A stretch of 64,000 nucleotides of DNA from Sinisalibacter aestuarii (lineage in GTDB: Bacteria; Pseudomonadota; Alphaproteobacteria; Rhodobacterales; Rhodobacteraceae), in the NCBI RefSeq assembly GCF_027923545.1, contig NZ_BROH01000002.1, positions 310,001 to 374,000 on the forward strand, read 5' to 3'. Positions 61,033 through 64,000 of the stretch are shown here, piece after piece. How positions within the stretch are numbered: position 1 is the stretch's first letter; each line of letters opens with the position of its first letter. The notes beneath the pieces were generated by a model. That model did not search any database and had not been told where the DNA came from. It saw only the letters and a list, made by a program, of their open reading frames with translations. Position numbers and translations under genes: made by a program.

Positions 61033-62021
61033 GCCTCGACCGCACGGCTCTGGCGCAGGCCGTGGCCCGCCACGGCGCGGTGGTGCGCATCGTGGTGGCC
61101 GAGGTGCAGGGCTCCGCCCCGCGCGACACCGGCACGTCCATGCTGGTCTGGGCCGACGGCGAGGACGGCACCATCGGCGGCGGGACGCTGGAATACGACG
61201 CCACCGCCGCCGCGCGAGACATGCTGGCGCGGGGCGAGGCGCGGCGGTTTCGCACCGCGCTGCTCGGCCCCGATCTCGGCCAGTGCTGCGGCGGGGCGGT
61301 GGCGCTGTTGTACGAGCGCTGGGATAGTGCGGCTCTGGCCGGCATTGGCGACGGGCTGCACCTGCGCGCGGCAACCGAAACCGCCCCCGCAACGCCGCCC
61401 CTCGCCGCCGAGCGCCTGCGCGCGCAGGCACGCCATTCGGGCGCGCGCCCGGACCCCCGGCTGATCGACGGCTGGTTCGCCGAACCCGTCACCGGCCCCG
61501 CCACCCCGGTCTGGATCTGGGGGGCGGGCCATGTGGGCCGGGCGCTTGTCGCCACGCTCGCGACCCTGCCGGATCTGTCGCTCACCTGGGTCGACACCGC
61601 GCCCGAACGCTTTCCCGACACGATTCCCGCAGGCGTCACCGCCCTGCCCGCCCCCGAGATCGCCACCGCCGCGCGCCTGGCGCCGCCCGGCGCCCACCAC
61701 CTCGTGCTCACCTTCTCGCACGCGCTCGATTTCGCGCTCTGCGATGCGCTGCTGCATCACGGATTCGCCTCGCTCGGCCTGATCGGCTCGGCGACGAAAT
61801 GGGCACGCTTCCGCACACGTCTTAGGCAGGCGGGCCATGGCGACGCCGCAATCGGGCGCATCCAGTGCCCGATCGGGGTGAAAGCGCTGGGAAAACATCC
61901 CCAGGCCATTGCCGTGGGCGTTGCCTACGGTCTACTCATGGGAGTGGCGAAAAAAGAGGCAACGCGCCCGGCGCCGCACGAACAGGGGGACGGGGATGAC
62001 GGACGCGCTGCTGACGCTTGA
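61029..62021 (+). CDS. xdhC: Xanthine dehydrogenase accessory protein XdhC
   Basis: This 330-residue XdhC binds and sulfurates the molybdenum cofactor before insertion. It has the N-terminal VVAEVQGSAPRDTGTSMLVW, the CCGGAVALLYE motif (QCCGGAV) and the C-terminal NAD-fold ARLAPPGAHHLVLTFSHALD with GLIGSATKWARFRTRL. It starts with GTG overlapping xdhB's stop. Its end overlaps the ABC ATPase by 26 bases. Confidence 0.93.
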   Translation: MSLDRTALAQAVARHGAVVRIVVAEVQGSAPRDTGTSMLVWADGEDGTIGGGTLEYDATAAARDMLARGEARRFRTALLGPDLGQCCGGAVALLYERWDSAALAGIGDGLHLRAATETAPATPPLAAERLRAQARHSGARPDPRLIDGWFAEPVTGPATPVWIWGAGHVGRALVATLATLPDLSLTWVDTAPERFPDTIPAGVTALPAPEIATAARLAPPGAHHLVLTFSHALDFALCDALLHHGFASLGLIGSATKWARFRTRLRQAGHGDAAIGRIQCPIGVKALGKHPQAIAVGVAYGLLMGVAKKEATRPAPHEQGDGDDGRAADA

Positions 62022-63513
62022 AGGTCTGACCAAGGCCTATCCCGGCGTGATCGCCAATTCGGACGTATCCTTTTCCATCAAGCCCGGCGAAGTCCATGCC
62101 CTGCTGGGCGAAAACGGCGCCGGCAAGTCGACGCTGGTGAAAACCATCTACGGGCTGGTGAAGCCCGACACGGGCCGCATGATGCTGAACGGCGCCGAAT
62201 TCTCCCCCGCCAATCCGCGCGCCGCACGCGCCGCCGGGGTGGCGATGGTGTTTCAGCATTTCTCGCTGTTCGAAGCCCTGAACGTGGCCGAGAATATCGC
62301 CCTCGGCATGGACAACCCGCCGCCCACCGGCGAATTGGCTGGCCGCATCCGCGACGTGAGCGAAGCCTATGGCCTGCCGCTCGATCCGGGCCGGATGGTG
62401 GGCGATCTGTCGGCGGGCGAGCGCCAGCGGGTCGAGATCATCCGCTGCCTGCTGCAAAACCCGCGCCTGCTGATCATGGACGAACCCACCTCGGTGCTCA
62501 CCCCGCAGGAGGTGGACATCCTGTTTCACACCCTGCGCAAGCTGGCCGGCGAAGGCACGTCGATCCTGTATATCAGCCACAAGCTCGAAGAGATCCGCAG
62601 CCTGTGCGAAGACGCCACGGTGCTGCGGCTGGGCAAGGTGGTGGCCACCTGCGACCCGCGTGAGAAGACGGCGCGGGAACTGGCCGAGATGATGGTGGGC
62701 ACCAGCCTGCACACGCCCGAACGCGAGGGCGGCGAAACCGGCGAGGTGCTGCTCAGCGTCGCCGGGCTGTCGCTGCCCGCACCCTCGGATTTCGGCACGC
62801 CGCTCAAGGACATCTCGTTCGATCTGCGCGCGGGCGAGGTGCTGGGGATCGGCGGCGTTGCCGGCAACGGGCAGGACGAATTGCTGGCCGCCCTCTCGGG
62901 CGAGCGCGCCGTGCCGCCCGGGATGGTGCGCTTCAAGGGGCGCGACATTGGCCGGCTGCGGCCCAATGCCCGCCGGGCGCTCGGCCTGCTCGCCGCTCCG
63001 GAAGAGCGGCTGGGCCATGCCGCCGCGCCCGAAATGAGCCTGACGGAAAACGCGCTTCTCACCGGCGATACCCGCGAACAGCTCACGTCCAACGGCTTCA
63101 TCAAATGGGGCAAGGTGCGCGATTTCGCCGCCCGGGTGATCGATGCATTCGACGTGCGCACGCCGGGCACCGAGACTGCGGCGGGCGCGCTGTCGGGCGG
63201 CAATTTGCAGAAATTCGTGATCGGGCGCGAGATCCTGCAACGCCCCGAAGTGTTCGTGGTGAACCAGCCCACCTGGGGCGTGGACGCCGCCGCCGCCGCC
63301 GCGATCCGGCAGGCGATCCTCGATCTGTCGGCCAAGGGCGCGGGCGTGATCGTGATCAGCCAGGATCTCGACGAGCTGATGGAAATCTCCGACCATTTCA
63401 CCGCACTGAACGAGGGCCGGATCGCAAGGATCCGCCCGGCGCGCGACCTCACCATCGACGAGATCGGCCTGATGATGGGCGGCGCACATGACATGGCGGA
63501 GGCGATCGTATGA
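61996..63513 (+). CDS. Nucleoside-type ABC transporter ATP-binding protein (two NBDs)
   Basis: This 505-residue protein holds two ATPase domains. The first has Walker A GENGAGKS (Lys44), LSAGERQRVEIIRCL and IMDEPTSVLTP. The second is degenerate in Walker A (GVAGNGQDELL) and has LSGGNLQKFVIGREI, as in RbsA/YufO types. Position right after xdhC and before a BMP-type permease suggests uptake of purines or nucleosides. Start 61996 follows GGGGA. Confidence 0.92.
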   Translation: MTDALLTLEGLTKAYPGVIANSDVSFSIKPGEVHALLGENGAGKSTLVKTIYGLVKPDTGRMMLNGAEFSPANPRAARAAGVAMVFQHFSLFEALNVAENIALGMDNPPPTGELAGRIRDVSEAYGLPLDPGRMVGDLSAGERQRVEIIRCLLQNPRLLIMDEPTSVLTPQEVDILFHTLRKLAGEGTSILYISHKLEEIRSLCEDATVLRLGKVVATCDPREKTARELAEMMVGTSLHTPEREGGETGEVLLSVAGLSLPAPSDFGTPLKDISFDLRAGEVLGIGGVAGNGQDELLAALSGERAVPPGMVRFKGRDIGRLRPNARRALGLLAAPEERLGHAAAPEMSLTENALLTGDTREQLTSNGFIKWGKVRDFAARVIDAFDVRTPGTETAAGALSGGNLQKFVIGREILQRPEVFVVNQPTWGVDAAAAAAIRQAILDLSAKGAGVIVISQDLDELMEISDHFTALNEGRIARIRPARDLTIDEIGLMMGGAHDMAEAIV

Positions 63514-64000
63514 ATATCCGGCTGGAAAAACGCCCCGCCCCTTCGCGCATGTTGCTCGCGCTGACGCCGCTGCTCGCGGTGGTGGCGACGATGATCGCGG
63601 GCGGGATCATGTTCTGGGCGCTCGGCGCCAACCCCGCCGAGGCGATCCGCACGATCTTCTGGGATCCGCTGTTCGATGAAACCTTCGGCGCCTATTCCCG
63701 CCCGCAGCTTCTGGTCAAGGCCGGGCCGCTGATCCTGATCGCCATCGGCCTCGCGCTCGGCTTCAGGGCCGGGATCTGGAATATCGGCGCGGAAGGGCAA
63801 TACATCATCGGCGCCGTGGTCGGCGCCGGCGTAGGCCTGGCCTTCTATCCCACGGAAAACAGGCTGATCTTTCCGCTCATGGTGGTGGCGGGCGCGTTTG
63901 GCGGCTGGGCCTGGGCAATGATCCCGGCCATCCTCAAGACGCGCTTCGGCACCAATGAAATCCTCGTCTCGCTGATGCTGGTCTACGTCGCCGAGAATAT
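63510..64000 (+). CDS. Nucleoside-type ABC transporter permease (3' end outside window)
   Basis: At least 163 residues are visible, read directly from the ATG at 63510 (overlapping the ATPase stop) to the window edge. Hydrophobic segments begin ALTPLLAVVATMIAGGIMF. The family motif FRAGIWNIGAEGQYIIGA and later FGTNEILVSLMLVYV identify the BMP/nucleoside importer permease group. A second permease and a BMP-type receptor should follow outside the window. Confidence 0.9.
   Translation, partial: MNIRLEKRPAPSRMLLALTPLLAVVATMIAGGIMFWALGANPAEAIRTIFWDPLFDETFGAYSRPQLLVKAGPLILIAIGLALGFRAGIWNIGAEGQYIIGAVVGAGVGLAFYPTENRLIFPLMVVAGAFGGWAWAMIPAILKTRFGTNEILVSLMLVYVAEN

Noticed and set aside
58741-61431. An 896-codon open frame antisense to xdhB/xdhC
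   Set aside because: Same reason: low-complexity Arg/His/Ala-rich translation, and xdhB on the plus strand carries all catalytic motifs.
1-64000. CRISPR arrays, rRNA genes, insertion sequences, riboswitches
   Set aside because: No regularly spaced short repeats, rRNA segments, transposase genes or recognisable riboswitch cores were seen on reading both strands, though short or divergent ones could be missed by eye.

Overview
The window is from an alphaproteobacterium, most likely a Rhodobacteraceae (Roseobacter-type) chromosome. The evidence is the core order UPF0262 - low-molecular-weight phosphatase - (nitrilase) - infA - maf - RNase E/G - yacG - tRNA-Phe at 30.0-34.1 kb, a high-GC protein style to the right of 30 kb, alpha-type Zur boxes, and polyamine, oxoprolinase and xanthine dehydrogenase loci typical of that family. 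Everything left of the tRNA-Phe gene reads as an accessory (genomic-island) region with visibly lower GC and mosaic gene content.

Accessory half (1-30 kb). 1-3.5 kb: the sbcDC nuclease pair (sbcC runs off the window) faces a BrxR/CapW-like WYL repressor, with a palindrome between them. 3.7-5.7 kb: a tyrosine integrase and a protein that looks like a degenerate serine recombinase. 6.3-9.2 kb: three co-oriented unrecognised genes, one perhaps Rep-like. 9.35-20.1 kb: a sugar or sugar-acid catabolic cassette bounded by an 86-base direct repeat. It holds a LacI regulator, a binding-protein ABC transporter, an SDR, a creatininase-family protein, a phosphotriesterase-family lactonase candidate, an FGGY kinase, and a RidA domain fused to a KDPGal-type aldolase. 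20.3-29.9 kb: a restriction/defence module. It has an XRE regulator, Vsr, a C5-cytosine methyltransferase, and a tight convergent operon of Z1 ATPase/helicase, PD-(D/E)XK nuclease, MORC/MutL-like GHKL ATPase and two uncharacterised proteins. This architecture resembles the MORC-type R-M systems predicted by comparative genomics and is the best candidate for an interesting system in the window.

Core half (30-64 kb). After tRNA-Phe and the housekeeping block come zinc uptake (znuB-znuC-zur divergent from znuA, with two Zur boxes) and a 5-oxoprolinase-type hydantoinase. A putrescine locus follows: FAD oxidase, aminotransferase, GntR regulator, PotFGHI transporter, gamma-glutamylputrescine synthetase and a second FAD oxidase. 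Next are small genes (DUF1992, GFA), a periplasmic 5'-nucleotidase, a DUF952-pyrD-arsC operon, a DUF6544 protein, and xdhABC leading into a nucleoside-type ABC transporter that runs off the right end.

Together the right half handles salvage of polyamines, purines/nucleosides and zinc. The left half handles genome defence and opportunistic sugar-acid use. All functional calls rest on motifs and context read by eye; no database search was run.
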